Shown in pieces: positions 1-9,433 of a stretch of 64,000 nucleotides of DNA. The notes under the pieces were generated by a model that did no database searches, was not told where the DNA came from, and saw nothing but the letters and a program-made list of their open reading frames with translations. A program made the position numbers and the translations under genes. Origin of the DNA: Geobacter sp. Its GTDB lineage: Bacteria; Desulfobacterota; Desulfuromonadia; Geobacterales; Geobacteraceae. How positions within the stretch are numbered: position 1 is the first letter of the stretch; each line of letters opens with the position of its first letter. Where the stretch lies: the NCBI GenBank assembly GCA_003499925.1, contig DNRQ01000007.1, positions 7,281 to 71,280 of the forward strand. The letters run 5' to 3'.

Positions 1-45
1 CACCCTTTCGGGAGCCCCTTTTTTCGTGTCCTTGTCGCCTGTTTC

Positions 46-1896
46 CTAGTGGTGCGGGAAGAGGAAGGCGTAGACCATCAGCATGAGCAGCGTGATGCCT
101 ATGAAGAGGGCGGTGAATCCGAAGGTCTTCAGGCAGAAGTCGTAGACGATGCCGCTAGACTTCTTGGCCTTGAACTGCTCGGTGATGCCGTCCTTCTCGT
201 AGCGCGCCCACTGGTCGCCACGCTCCTCGACGAACTCGTGCTTGGACATCTGGCCGTTGAAGATGACGAAGTCCATCGGGAACTTCTCCGGACGTCCGTG
301 GGTGTTGAAGAAGTGGACGCTGAAGATGAAGCCGGTAGCAAGCAGCGCCTCATCGGAGTGGATGATGGTCGCCACGTTGAAGGCCCACCCCGGCAGGAAG
401 CTGCCGAAGAACTCGGGGAACCAGAGCATCAGGCCGGAGCCGCCGATGGCGAACATACCCCAGAAGACCGCGATGAAGTCGAATTTCTCCCAGTAGGTCC
501 ATCTCTCGAAGGTCGGTTTGGGCCCCTTGAAGAAGAACCAGCGTACCATGCCGACTACGTCGCTGATGTCGCGCAGGTTCGGGCAGAGTGAATCAGGTCC
601 GAACAGCCTCTGCAGCGGGTTGCCTTTGATGTCCTTCCTGATGAACAGGAAGTGGATGCTCATGTAGATCGCCATGGCGAAGTAGACGAAGGTGATGCCG
701 GCGCAGATCCTGTGGAAGCCGGCCGCGTTGGGTGCTCCGCCGTAGAGATCCATCAGCACCTTGGCCCAGGCCTGGTCGCTGAACTTGAGCGGTAGGCCGG
801 TAAGCGAGAGCCCGAGGAAGCTGATGATGACCAGCAGATGCATGAACACGTGAACCCTTCTGAAGCGGCGGTACTGGCTGTGCCCTTCGGGTACGTGGTG
901 CATGATGTGCCCTTCTTCGAGAGCCGCCGCCTTCTCCCTGTTCTCCACGAAGCCGCGGATCATCCAGAGCAGGGTGTGCAGCCAGAACACCGCGAAGGTG
1001 GAGACCAGCAGGCCGGTCATGGCGATGAAGGTGTAGTAGAGGATCGGATAGTTTTCGCGATCGTTGTGCTCGCCGTGGGCGTAGAACTTGGTGAAGAGCG
1101 CGCTGCCCTTCTTGTGGCAGCTGCTGCAGGTCTTCACCAGGTTGTTGGGGTGTACCGAGGAGTTGGGGTCGGCGGACGGCAGGATCGCATGGGCGGTGTG
1201 GCAGTCGGCGCAGCCGGCCACCTTTTCCGGGTAACCCAGGCGGTAGTTCTTGCCGTGATAGCTCTCCATGTAGCTTTCCACCGCCACCTTGGAGATCTTG
1301 TTGCGCTCCACGAGCTTCTCGTCGGCGTGGCACCTGAGGCAGACCTTGGTGTGGAACTCGCGGTTGGTGTGCGAGGAGGGGTCGCCCAGCGCCTGGATCT
1401 CGTGCAGGGCGTGACAGTCGTTACAGGCGGCCGAGTCCTGGTTTCCCGCGATTACCCCCTTGCCGTGCACCGACTGGGCGAAGCCGCGCTCATCCTTGTG
1501 GCACTTGACGCAGATGGCGAGCACCCGGCGCTTGTCCTGGTTCCAGGAGGTGTGGCTGTGCATGTCGGTGTGGCAGTTGGCGCACTGGACCCCTTTCTGC
1601 GTATGAATGCTGTTGGCGTGTTCCGCACTCTCCTTCTTGTGGCAGCGAACGCACTGTACCTTGCCGACAGCCACCTCGCCCCTCATGTGCTTGGCGAGCT
1701 CGACGATCTCGACGTGGCAGCTGGTGCAGCCGTTTTTGCCGTGCACCGATTTCGCCATCAGTTCGGCGGAGATCTTGTCGCCGTGGCAGCCGAGGCAGGT
1801 CGCCGGGTCGATCGCCATCCCCTGGGTGGCGGCCGCGGGTTGGGCCATTGCAAGGAGCAGTAGCAGCGGGATGATACGTGTGAAGACATGGACCAT
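46..1896 (-). CDS. cbcL: CbcL-like inner-membrane cytochrome: nine c hemes fused to a b-type diheme domain
   Basis: Probable menaquinol-oxidising inner-membrane cytochrome that hands electrons to periplasmic cytochromes during extracellular respiration. The 616-residue product starts with a signal peptide (MVHVFTRIIPLLLLLAMAQP). Nine CxxCH heme motifs follow (CLGCH, CTSCH, CVRCH, CANCH, CVKCH, CNDCH, CLRCH, CADCH, CSSCH). The C-terminal part has several membrane helices with conserved histidines, like HydC/FdnI cytochrome b. The start at 1896 is chosen because a GGAG lies just upstream and the signal peptide begins there; a longer frame reaching 2049 has no such site. Nine hemes plus a b domain is the described layout of Geobacter sulfurreducens CbcL. 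From memory, that gene also lies near glmS and glmU, as here. Family assignment is strong, strict orthology less so. Confidence 0.8.
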   Translation of the reverse strand: MVHVFTRIIPLLLLLAMAQPAAATQGMAIDPATCLGCHGDKISAELMAKSVHGKNGCTSCHVEIVELAKHMRGEVAVGKVQCVRCHKKESAEHANSIHTQKGVQCANCHTDMHSHTSWNQDKRRVLAICVKCHKDERGFAQSVHGKGVIAGNQDSAACNDCHALHEIQALGDPSSHTNREFHTKVCLRCHADEKLVERNKISKVAVESYMESYHGKNYRLGYPEKVAGCADCHTAHAILPSADPNSSVHPNNLVKTCSSCHKKGSALFTKFYAHGEHNDRENYPILYYTFIAMTGLLVSTFAVFWLHTLLWMIRGFVENREKAAALEEGHIMHHVPEGHSQYRRFRRVHVFMHLLVIISFLGLSLTGLPLKFSDQAWAKVLMDLYGGAPNAAGFHRICAGITFVYFAMAIYMSIHFLFIRKDIKGNPLQRLFGPDSLCPNLRDISDVVGMVRWFFFKGPKPTFERWTYWEKFDFIAVFWGMFAIGGSGLMLWFPEFFGSFLPGWAFNVATIIHSDEALLATGFIFSVHFFNTHGRPEKFPMDFVIFNGQMSKHEFVEERGDQWARYEKDGITEQFKAKKSSGIVYDFCLKTFGFTALFIGITLLMLMVYAFLFPHH

Positions 1897-2421
1897 TGTA
1901 ATCTCCTGTAAATTAAAAAAACATCGTTTTGCAACGCCGTATTCGGCTTGGTGGCGCTCGGAACGGCGCCTAATGTAATACGCGGCGCTGCATAAATCAA
2001 CTGAAAAAGTGCCAATTAATAAGCAAGATACAACTTTGTCGCCGGTCATTTGGCGTAATTGCGGGGGGATGGTCGGTTAAATCGCTGAGTGAGAGTTTCT
2101 ATTAATGAATCAAAATTTCGGAATGAATTGGCGCCCGTGCCGGCCCTGGAAAAAACCGGGTATGACGATTTTTATGAAGCCGCCGCAATAAGGGGGGGAG
2201 CTTCTGCAGGCGCGGGGTGGTGCCGTTCGGATCAGGAGGAGATCCTGCCCGATCGGTGCCCGAGGCAACCCGGTCGGAGCAAAAGGATCCGATCAATATT
2301 GGTTAGAAACGCTGCATGTATCAAGGGCGCGGGGGTGACGCTTCCGGGAGGGAATCTTCTGCTGCATTGGAGGGGGTGAAGTCGGCGCTGGTCGGTGTGA
2401 ATTAATGGCCGGAGGGCCGCT
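1897..2421. other. Intergenic region upstream of the CbcL-like gene
   Basis: About 525 bases between the start of the cytochrome gene and the stop of the radical SAM gene, both on the minus strand. The part next to the cytochrome start (1900-2060) is AT-richer than its surroundings and is the likely promoter region. I see no convincing coding frame: a 96-codon plus-strand frame at 2089-2379 lacks a ribosome binding site and any recognisable motif. No clear operator was found. Confidence 0.5.
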
Positions 2422-4284
2422 TCAGGCCGGCCGGGACAGGGTGACGATCCCTTCGGAGAGGGCGAACTCCAGGAAGGGGAGGAGTTCCGCCCCGGGGAGC
2501 CCGAGATCCCGGCAGAGGGCGAGCGCCGTGCGTTTGCCGTCCAGCGCGAGCAGGAGCTCGAAGTAGGGCCTGGAGACCGATTCGGTGCAGACCTCCCCGG
2601 CGGCGGGATAGATGACGGCGTACGATTGGGCAGGCTTGAAGCAGGAGGCGAAGGCCGGCAGTTCCATGTCGCCCGCCTCCAGGATGTCCAGGATCTCGTA
2701 GTTGAACCGGGCCAGCGCGGCAGAGGGCGCCAGTTGCAGGGGGCGCTGCAGAAGGTCGATCCCTTTCAGCTCCCTCGGGGCCGGGGGGACGGGAGGGGTT
2801 GCCAGCAGGGCGCAGGCGTAGTGGTGGTGGTAGTCGGCAAGATCGAGGGCGAGCGGCAGGAGCCGGCTCTTTTTCCTGTCCCGGAAGATCTCGCTCAGGA
2901 ATTGCCGCTGCAGCCCCCAGATCTCCTGCTCCGCGATCTCCTGCTCGCCCAGGGCCGACCTGGAGCCGAGGAAGCGGGAAAAAGCCGAGAGGAAGGCGGC
3001 TGGGGAGAGCTTCAAGGCCGCCAGCGTCGCGTTGAACCAGGCCACCGCCTTGCCGCGGCTGTAGAAGATGTCGCAGGCGGCCGCCAAAAGGCGTGCCTCC
3101 TCAAGCTCCCCGGCCGTGAAGTCGGGCGTGGAGAGGAGCGTATAGGGGGGGGAGGGGAGGTGTTTCAGCCCCAGCGCGTCCGCTTTGGCGTAGAGCCTGG
3201 TCCCCGGGAGCACGGCGAGCGGGAAGATGTCCAGGTGGTTCGGGTACAGGGAGAGGGCGAAGTCGAGCGAACTCCGGAACAGCGACAGGCTGTCGCCGGG
3301 AAGGCCGTAGATCAGGTCGAAGCCGAAGATGGCGCCGTGCCGGTTCAGAAGCGACACCCGGTAGGAGAAGTCGTCGGGGTCGAATCCGCGGCCCACAGCG
3401 CGCAGCACCCCGGGATCGGCGCTCTGCAGGCCGATCTGCAGCGAGCAGGTGACGGAGGCGAACAGCTCGGCCATTTCGGCGTCGATGAACTCGCTGCGCA
3501 CCTCGAAGTGGAAGTGCACCTGCGGGGCGAGCCTCCCGATCAGCCGGAGGATCTCCTTGGCGCGCTTGGGCAGCTTGTTGAAGGTGGAGTCGAGCACGAA
3601 CACCTGCGGCACGCGCAGGCGGGCGAAGAGGCGTAGCTCCGCCTCGATTCTCGCCAGCGCGAAGCGCCGCACCCCGCCGGCCCCCTTGTGGTCGAAGCAG
3701 AAGGCGCAGGCGAAGTCGCAGCCGCGGGAGAGCTGCCAGAGCGCGCCGCCCGGGAGGGCGGGGTCGAGCAGCCCCGAAAGGTAGGGGGACGGGATCGAGT
3801 CGATCTCGGCCGGCACCGGAAGCGCTCCGGGGAGCTCGCCCGGCATCAGGACTCCCGGCACCCCGGCCGGCCCCGCTCCCCGGAGCGCCAGGCGGACCGC
3901 CTGCACGAAGGGGAGCTCCCCCTCGCCGCGGACCAGGAACCGGAACACTCCGGAGTCGAGGAGCCCCGCCGGGTTGGCGGTGGGCTCGGCGCCGCCGGCG
4001 CAAAGCGTCAGCGCGGGGGCGATCCGGACCAGACGCTGCGCGATGGAGAGGGCATGGTCCCGGCTCCAGACGTAGATGGAGAAGGCGACCAGGTCGGGGG
4101 CCGTTTTCAGGATCGCCTCGGCGCACTCCCCGGGGGAGTCCTCCAGGAAGAACTCGGCGATCTCGACGCGGACCGCTCCCGAAACCTCCGGGTCCGCCAG
4201 CAGCGCCTCCTTCAGGAAGGCGCAGGCAAGGGGGACCGCCTGCGGGGAGCGCTGCGGGTGTATGGCGACCAGTGTTATGTTCAT
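2422..4284 (-). CDS. B12-binding radical SAM protein with a DUF4080-type C-terminus
   Basis: A 620-residue protein with an N-terminal cobalamin-binding Rossmann-like domain (begins MNITLVAIHPQRSPQAVPL, roughly residues 1-135). A radical SAM core follows, whose cluster motif is CDFACAFC. The C-terminal half resembles the DUF4080 extension of this family. Such enzymes cleave S-adenosylmethionine with a [4Fe-4S] cluster and often transfer methyl groups or rearrange carbon skeletons through cobalamin. The substrate cannot be read from the sequence. The ATG at 4284 is favoured because it overlaps the upstream stop codon by four bases (ATGA), which points to translational coupling. The frame stays open upstream to 4614, but that stretch is the antisense-like shadow of the preceding gene. 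Confidence 0.75.
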   Translation of the reverse strand: MNITLVAIHPQRSPQAVPLACAFLKEALLADPEVSGAVRVEIAEFFLEDSPGECAEAILKTAPDLVAFSIYVWSRDHALSIAQRLVRIAPALTLCAGGAEPTANPAGLLDSGVFRFLVRGEGELPFVQAVRLALRGAGPAGVPGVLMPGELPGALPVPAEIDSIPSPYLSGLLDPALPGGALWQLSRGCDFACAFCFDHKGAGGVRRFALARIEAELRLFARLRVPQVFVLDSTFNKLPKRAKEILRLIGRLAPQVHFHFEVRSEFIDAEMAELFASVTCSLQIGLQSADPGVLRAVGRGFDPDDFSYRVSLLNRHGAIFGFDLIYGLPGDSLSLFRSSLDFALSLYPNHLDIFPLAVLPGTRLYAKADALGLKHLPSPPYTLLSTPDFTAGELEEARLLAAACDIFYSRGKAVAWFNATLAALKLSPAAFLSAFSRFLGSRSALGEQEIAEQEIWGLQRQFLSEIFRDRKKSRLLPLALDLADYHHHYACALLATPPVPPAPRELKGIDLLQRPLQLAPSAALARFNYEILDILEAGDMELPAFASCFKPAQSYAVIYPAAGEVCTESVSRPYFELLLALDGKRTALALCRDLGLPGAELLPFLEFALSEGIVTLSRPA

Positions 4285-4835
4285 GAGCTCTTCGGGCGGG
4301 CCTTCAGGCGCGGCTTGCCGTCTTCGATCACCACCACGAAACTGACGTCGCTGCAGCGGTACTTTTCCATTATGGCGGGCTTTTGCCGCTCGATCGCCTG
4401 GGCGATCTTCTCGCGGGAGAGATTTTCCACCGGGAGGTTGCACGAAACGCGCGCGTTGCGGTACTCTTGGTAGATCCTGTCGAGCTGCAGTTCGGAAGCG
4501 GGGGGGGGCGCTTCGGCGCCGCGCTCCCTGGCCGCGTCCGGGCGGCGCAGCGACATCTTGAAGCGGTCCCTCTCGTACTTGCCCTCCTCCATCAGGCGGT
4601 TGATGCGGGTCCATTTCTGCTTGTGGACGCTGAGGGCCGCGGCGAGGGAATCGTACTTGAACCTTTGCATGGTGTTGGGGATGCCCACGTTCCGGTAGCG
4701 CATCACCAGACGCTCCACCTCCTCAAGCAGCTTGAGCGGTTCCCTCTTCTCAACCCCGAAGAAGTACTGCTCGTACTTGACGATGAGCTCGCGCAGCTCC
4801 AGTTCCAGTCGCGCTATGTCCTCGGGAATTCCCAT
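4281..4835 (-). CDS. Small cytoplasmic protein resembling the MXAN_5187 C-terminal domain family
   Basis: A 184-residue soluble protein rich in charged residues. The first 110 residues look helical or coiled-coil (ELELRELIVKYEQYFFG). The C-terminal half has NVGIPNTMQRFKYDSLAAA and a short beta-rich tail (DVSFVVVIEDGKPRLKARP). The pattern matches the family named after the Myxococcus protein MXAN_5187, whose function is unknown. The start at 4835 is preceded by GGAGG. It is the first gene of a two-gene unit with the radical SAM gene, overlapping it by four bases. It is divergent from glmU, with about 160 bases between them. Confidence 0.6.
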   Translation of the reverse strand: MGIPEDIARLELELRELIVKYEQYFFGVEKREPLKLLEEVERLVMRYRNVGIPNTMQRFKYDSLAAALSVHKQKWTRINRLMEEGKYERDRFKMSLRRPDAARERGAEAPPPASELQLDRIYQEYRNARVSCNLPVENLSREKIAQAIERQKPAIMEKYRCSDVSFVVVIEDGKPRLKARPKSS

Positions 4836-4925
4836 GCATCCTCCAAGGCGACTATAACGGGAAGTTACAGTCGTGTAAATGGTAAAAAACAGCCGGTGAA
4901 CGGCCGGAGCAGTGAGTGAAACACC

Positions 4926-4954
4926 TTGACGAGCTGGGCTATTGTTGATAAAAA
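4926..4954 (+). promoter_or_regulatory. Candidate sigma-70 promoter of glmU
   Basis: TTGACG at 4926-4931, a 17-base spacer, then TAAAAA at 4949-4954, about 45 bases before the glmU start. The -35 box matches five of six consensus positions; the -10 box is weaker. Spacing and position are right for glmU-glmS transcription. Not tested. Confidence 0.45.
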
Positions 4955-4997
4955 TAACCTTTTCCTCTAGCATGCATCAGGCCAAAGGAGGTCCGAG

Positions 4998-6371
4998 ATG
5001 GCGAAGATATCTGCAATCGTGCTGGCGGCCGGTATGGGGACCAGAATGAAGTCCGGCTTGGTCAAGGTGATGCACCCGCTGGCGGGCCTCCCGATGATCG
5101 CCTGGCCGGTCGCCGCAGCCTTCGAGGCGGGGGTTTCCGGCTGCGTGCTGGTGGTCGGGCATCAGGAGGAAAAGGTGCGCGCCCACTTCGCGCAGCGGCC
5201 GGAGATCCGCTTTGCCGTGCAGTCCGAACAGCTGGGAACCGGCCACGCGGTCCGCTGCGCCATGTCGGAGCTGGGTGAGGGGGCGGGTACCGTCCTGATC
5301 CTCTGCGGCGACACCCCGCTGATCACGGCTGCGACCCTGGCGGGGATGCTCCGGGCACATGAGGCAAGCGGTGCCGCCGTCACCGTGATGACCGCGACCT
5401 TGGCCGAGCCGTTTGGCTACGGCCGGATCGTCAAGGTGGCCGATGCATACGTCACGGCGATCACCGAGGAGAAGGACGCCTCCCCGGAGGAGCGGCAGAT
5501 CCGCGAGGTGAACGCCGGCGTCTACTGCGTGGACCGGGAATTTCTCCAGGGGGCCGTGGCCTCCCTCAATAACGACAACGCGCAGGGCGAATATTATCTG
5601 ACCGACGTGGTGCGTCAGGCGGCCCGGCAGGGGCTCAAGTGCATGAGTTTCGCCGTGGCGGACGCCGAGGAGATTACCGGGGTGAACGACCGGGTGCAGC
5701 TCGCCGAAGCGGGGAGGGTGCTGCGCGGCCGCATCAACCGGGAGCTCATGCTCTCCGGCGTCACCATGATCGACCCGCAGGCGGTCTATGTGGACCGCGG
5801 GGTGCGCATCGGCCGCGACAGCGTGATCCATCCCGGTGCCACCATCACCGGCGAGACCGTGATCGGTGAGCGCTGCGAGATCGGGCAGGGGGCGCTGATC
5901 CGCTCCTGCATCATAGCCGACGACGTGGTGGTCAAGGCGGGGAGCGTCATGGAGCAGTCCCTGGTGCGCGAGGCGGTAGCGATCGGACCGATGGCGCATC
6001 TGCGGCCGGGGAGCGAGCTGTCGGCCCACGTCAAGATAGGGAATTTCGTGGAGACCAAGAAGATATTCATGGGAGAGGGGTCCAAGGCCTCCCATCTCAC
6101 CTACCTGGGAGACGCCACCATCGGCAGGAACGTGAACATCGGTTGCGGCACCATCACCTGCAACTACGACGGCGTCAAAAAGCATCAGACGGTGATCGAG
6201 GACGAGGTCTTCGTGGGAAGCGACGTGCAGTTCGTGGCGCCGGTCACGGTGGGGAGAAATTCGCTGATAGCGGCCGGCACCACGGTGACCGCGAACGTCC
6301 CCGCCGACTCGCTCGCCATCGCCCGGGCGCCCCAGGTAAACAAGGAAGGCTGGAAGCTGAGGAAAAAATAA
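4998..6371 (+). CDS. glmU: Bifunctional GlmU: N-acetylglucosamine-1-phosphate uridyltransferase and glucosamine-1-phosphate acetyltransferase
   Basis: Makes UDP-GlcNAc, the precursor of peptidoglycan and lipopolysaccharide, in the last two steps of the pathway. The 457 residues match the usual length. The N-terminal pyrophosphorylase domain shows the nucleotide-binding signature LAAGMGTRMKS near residues 9-19. The C-terminal half is a left-handed beta helix of hexapeptide repeats (for example VYVDRGVRIGRDSVIHPGAT) ending in the acetyltransferase site (CGTITCNYDGVKKHQT, SDVQFVAPVTVG). AAAGGAGG lies just before the ATG. It is followed by glmS after 69 bases on the same strand, so substrate supply and use are probably co-transcribed. 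Confidence 0.96.
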   Translation: MAKISAIVLAAGMGTRMKSGLVKVMHPLAGLPMIAWPVAAAFEAGVSGCVLVVGHQEEKVRAHFAQRPEIRFAVQSEQLGTGHAVRCAMSELGEGAGTVLILCGDTPLITAATLAGMLRAHEASGAAVTVMTATLAEPFGYGRIVKVADAYVTAITEEKDASPEERQIREVNAGVYCVDREFLQGAVASLNNDNAQGEYYLTDVVRQAARQGLKCMSFAVADAEEITGVNDRVQLAEAGRVLRGRINRELMLSGVTMIDPQAVYVDRGVRIGRDSVIHPGATITGETVIGERCEIGQGALIRSCIIADDVVVKAGSVMEQSLVREAVAIGPMAHLRPGSELSAHVKIGNFVETKKIFMGEGSKASHLTYLGDATIGRNVNIGCGTITCNYDGVKKHQTVIEDEVFVGSDVQFVAPVTVGRNSLIAAGTTVTANVPADSLAIARAPQVNKEGWKLRKK

Positions 6372-6440
6372 AATCGTTCCCGGTTCTCGGATCGGGTGGC
6401 ACTCCTGCCCCCCGGAACGCCCGGAAATTTCGGAGTCAAA

Positions 6441-8270
6441 ATGTGCGGCATTGTAGGGTATACCGGCAGGCAGGACGCCACCTCCATCATCATCGAGGGG
6501 CTTAGAAAGCTTGAGTACCGGGGTTACGACTCGGCGGGAATCTGCACCATAAGCGGCGGCGCGGCGAGCATCAGGCGCAGCGAAGGGAAGCTGGTCAACC
6601 TGGAACGCCTGCTCCTGGCAGAGCCGGTCGCCGGGTCGCTCGGCATCGGGCACACCCGCTGGGCCACCCACGGCAGACCGTCCGAGATCAACGCCCATCC
6701 GCACCAGGCGGGGAGCGTGGTGGTGGTGCATAACGGCATCATCGAGAACTACCTGCAGCTGCGCGACGAGCTGAAGGCGGCCGGGCATATCTTCAAGAGC
6801 GAGACCGACACCGAGGTGGTTTCCCACCTGATCGAGGAGCGCCGCAAGGTGAGCGGCAGCTTCGAGGCCGCGGTGCGCGAGGCGCTTTTGCTGCTCAAGG
6901 GGGCCTATGCGCTTTGCATCGTCAGCGTGGAGGAGCCGGATGTGCTGATAGCCGCGAAGCTCGGCTCGCCGATGGTGGTAGGCCTTGGAGACGGGGAGTT
7001 CTACGTCGCCTCCGACATCCCCGCGATCCTCGCCCACACCCGTTCCATGATTTTCATGGAGGACGGCGAGATGGCGGTGTTCAGGGGGGGGGCGGCCTAT
7101 TTCAGCACCGTCGAGGGGGTCCCGCTCGAGAAGAGTCCGCGCCACATCGACTGGTCCTCGCACATGGCCGAGAAGGGTGGCTACCGCCACTTCATGCTGA
7201 AGGAGATCTTCGAGCAGCCCCGCGCCGTCAGGGACACCATCGCCGGGAGGCTCAGGGAAGAGCAGGGGGACGTCTACCTTGAGGATCTTGCCATGAGCGA
7301 CGCCGATCTGAACGCCGTGGACAGGATCTGCATCATCGCCTGCGGCACCTCCTGGCATGCCGCGCTGGTCGGCAAGTTTCTCATCGAGGAGCACTGCCGC
7401 GTTCCGGTGGAGGTCGACATCGCCTCCGAGTTCCGCTACCGCAACCCGGTGATCGACCAGAAGACCCTGGTCATCCTGATCTCCCAGTCCGGCGAGACCG
7501 CCGACACCCTGGCCGCCATGCGCGAGTCGAGGAGGCGCGGCGGCAAATGCGTCGCCGTCTGCAACGTGGTCGACTCCTCCATCGCCCGCGAGGCCGACGG
7601 CGTCATCTACACCCATGCCGGGCCCGAGATCGGAGTCGCCTCGACCAAGGCGTTCGTCACCCAGCTGATTGCCCTTTATCTCTTCACCATCCGTCTGGGG
7701 CGTGCCCGCGGCAAGATGGACATCGAGCAGGGGAGGGCGCTGATCGCCTCCATCGTAAGGGTCCCCGCCCTGATGGAGGAGGCCCTGAAGCTGAACGAGC
7801 AGGTGGAGAGGGTTGCCCGCAACTACATGCAGGCCCGCGACTTTCTGTATCTGGGGCGCGGCATGAACTATCCGATCGCCCTGGAAGGTGCGCTGAAGCT
7901 CAAGGAAATCTCCTACATACATGCCGAGGGGTATGCGGCAGGCGAGATGAAGCACGGGCCGATCGCGCTGATCGACGAGCACATGCCGGTCGTGGTGCTG
8001 GTCCCCAAGGGGCCGAACTACGAGAAGGTCTGCTCCAACATGGAGGAGGTCATCGCGCGCGGCGGGCGGGTCATCGCGGTCTGTTCGGCGGGAGACGCCG
8101 AGGTGCGGGACAAGGTGGAGGTCGCGCTGGAGATTCCGCTGGACGGCGAGGAAGTGAGTCCGATCATCCTCTCCATTCCGATGCAGCTTCTGGCCTATCA
8201 TGTGGCGGTGCTCAAGGGGACCGACGTCGACCAGCCGAGGAACCTCGCCAAGAGCGTCACGGTGGAGTAG
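6441..8270 (+). CDS. glmS: GlmS, glutamine-fructose-6-phosphate aminotransferase (isomerizing)
   Basis: Converts fructose-6-phosphate and glutamine to glucosamine-6-phosphate, the committed step toward UDP-GlcNAc. The 609-residue length is the family's usual size. The start at 6441 gives MCGIVGY, so removal of Met exposes the Cys nucleophile of the N-terminal glutaminase domain. The first domain keeps HTRWATHG and HNGIIENY; two SIS sugar-isomerase domains follow ([31 protein letters not shown]). The C-terminus AKSVTVE is the conserved family ending. CGGAG precedes the ATG. The 69-base gap to glmU is too short for a glmS ribozyme and none is seen. A strong terminator follows. Confidence 0.96.
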   Translation: MCGIVGYTGRQDATSIIIEGLRKLEYRGYDSAGICTISGGAASIRRSEGKLVNLERLLLAEPVAGSLGIGHTRWATHGRPSEINAHPHQAGSVVVVHNGIIENYLQLRDELKAAGHIFKSETDTEVVSHLIEERRKVSGSFEAAVREALLLLKGAYALCIVSVEEPDVLIAAKLGSPMVVGLGDGEFYVASDIPAILAHTRSMIFMEDGEMAVFRGGAAYFSTVEGVPLEKSPRHIDWSSHMAEKGGYRHFMLKEIFEQPRAVRDTIAGRLREEQGDVYLEDLAMSDADLNAVDRICIIACGTSWHAALVGKFLIEEHCRVPVEVDIASEFRYRNPVIDQKTLVILISQSGETADTLAAMRESRRRGGKCVAVCNVVDSSIAREADGVIYTHAGPEIGVASTKAFVTQLIALYLFTIRLGRARGKMDIEQGRALIASIVRVPALMEEALKLNEQVERVARNYMQARDFLYLGRGMNYPIALEGALKLKEISYIHAEGYAAGEMKHGPIALIDEHMPVVVLVPKGPNYEKVCSNMEEVIARGGRVIAVCSAGDAEVRDKVEVALEIPLDGEEVSPIILSIPMQLLAYHVAVLKGTDVDQPRNLAKSVTVE

Positions 8271-8310
8271 GGGTGGAGAGCTGAAAGTCGTAGTAACAAT
8301 TTGGAGATGA

Positions 8311-8342
8311 AAAGGCCGCTTTTGCAATAGCGGCCTTTTTTA
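8311..8342 (+). terminator. Rho-independent terminator of glmU-glmS
   Basis: A 10-bp perfect stem (AAAGGCCGCT at 8311-8320 with AGCGGCCTTT at 8329-8338) around an 8-base loop, followed by a T run. It ends the glm unit about 40 bases after the glmS stop. Confidence 0.85.
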
Positions 8343-8415
8343 TGAGACAAGGCTGATGATGCCTTTGCTGCAGAGGGTCGGCTGTAAAGGTACCGACTAA
8401 AGGGAGACCAAACGC

Positions 8416-8592
8416 ATGTTCGAATCACAGTACAACGAGGAAATGGAAGCCGAGGTTGAGCGGCTGGAGGCGAAAAAACGAGCGGCGGATGCGGGCCACC
8501 CGGAATGGGACAACGCCTGCGCCGTCTGCGGCGACCAGATTGCCGACACAACTGCCCAGCATTGCAATGGTTGCTCTCTACCAAGGGTTTAA
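8416..8592 (+). CDS. 58-residue protein with a CxxC...CxxC zinc-ribbon-like tail
   Basis: A short gene with AGGGAG just before its ATG. The N-terminal half is a charged helix (MFESQYNEEMEAEVERLEAK). The C-terminal half has two CxxC pairs (CAVC at residues 35-38 and CNGC at 50-53), which could bind one zinc ion. Function is unknown. It may be an adaptor or a DksA/TraR-like miniature, but it lacks the spacing to call it one. It stands alone between the glmS terminator and a convergent gene, with its stop 19 bases from that gene's stop. Confidence 0.55.
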   Translation: MFESQYNEEMEAEVERLEAKKRAADAGHPEWDNACAVCGDQIADTTAQHCNGCSLPRV

Positions 8593-8611
8593 CGGGATCG
8601 CCTGGAATAGG

Positions 8612-9355
8612 CTAGGTTACCTTCTTCAAGGGCCAGATCGAGGTGTCCTGCAGTTCCGAATAATGCAAAAGCGGGTGCCCTTCCGGCTTTGGCAACCGCT
8701 GCGCTTCCAGCAGGGTCGAACGACAGCTGATTAGCTCGGCCGTCTGCAACTTCCACGGGGGATGGAAGATACGGGCACGGTAAAGGTCGTTTCCGGCCGC
8801 GGCATACAGGCAGTAGCGCTCCACCAGGAAAAATTCCAGCGACTCCGGTTCCGCCTCGCCAACCATATCCCCTTTCAGCCAGGAAACCTTCAACACGGCA
8901 GGTTCAGCCGCGGAACCGGCACGCCTGGAACTGTAGACTATCTTCTCCTTCTCCTCCCGAACGATGATCTCTGCATAACGGTAGGGCAAACGGTAGGCTG
9001 CAGAAGCGCCTATGACGGCGAGCAGGCTGCTTGCGTCCAGAGAAAAGAACCATACCCCCGGCACCCCGTCATGATGAACGTAGGTCCGGACGTTGACTTC
9101 ATCGAAATCGCTCAGCCAGGGCAGCGCCGGGAGAAAGGCCGGACGAAGGTTCCTGACCAGGAAGGGGGTTATCCCGACCCACGCCTCGCCATCGAAGGTG
9201 TCGATCCGCAACCGCTCGGGAACATGAGGACGCAGCAACTCAGCTGGCAACCGCCAATGCATGAACAGCAGCTTGCGCCACGACTGATACATGAGCGGCA
9301 ATACCCCGGGACGCTGCCGAATGGAGAGCCTGTCGATGACATCTGGGCGAGCCAT
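8612..9355 (-). CDS. DUF2071 (YqjF-like) protein
   Basis: A 247-residue soluble protein with the DUF2071 pattern. It has an N-terminal MYQSWRKLLFMHWRLPAELL, then FDGEAWVGITPFLVRNLRP, NVRTYV and GVPGVWFFSLDASSLLAV. The family is common in bacteria and its biochemical role is unknown. The ATG at 9355 is preferred over an in-frame codon at 9400 because GGAGGAAGAGGT sits immediately upstream. The gene is convergent with the 58-residue gene and lies 78 bases after the stop of the small zinc-ribbon gene transcribed in the same direction. Confidence 0.7.
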   Translation of the reverse strand: MARPDVIDRLSIRQRPGVLPLMYQSWRKLLFMHWRLPAELLRPHVPERLRIDTFDGEAWVGITPFLVRNLRPAFLPALPWLSDFDEVNVRTYVHHDGVPGVWFFSLDASSLLAVIGASAAYRLPYRYAEIIVREEKEKIVYSSRRAGSAAEPAVLKVSWLKGDMVGEAEPESLEFFLVERYCLYAAAGNDLYRARIFHPPWKLQTAELISCRSTLLEAQRLPKPEGHPLLHYSELQDTSIWPLKKVT

Positions 9356-9433
9356 ACCTCTTCCTCCAGGATGCTCCATCGATGCGAGCTGGAGCGTCAT
9401 CCCATCCTCCAGGGCAGCTATGACAACGGGGCT

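Noticed and set aside
1..30. Plus-strand terminator at the left edge
   Set aside because: GGGAGCCCC followed by T residues looks like the right arm of a terminator, but the left arm would be outside the window.
2089..2379. 96-codon plus-strand frame in the gap upstream of the CbcL-like gene
   Set aside because: No ribosome binding site, no recognisable domain, and composition unlike neighbouring genes.
6372..6440. glmS ribozyme before glmS
   Set aside because: The gap is only 69 bases and lacks the conserved ribozyme core; the ribozyme is mainly a Gram-positive feature.
4977..8327. 1,116-codon minus-strand open frame opposite glmU and glmS
   Set aside because: It lies wholly antisense to two well-supported genes and has the Arg/His/Gly-rich composition of a high-GC shadow frame; no start site or motif.
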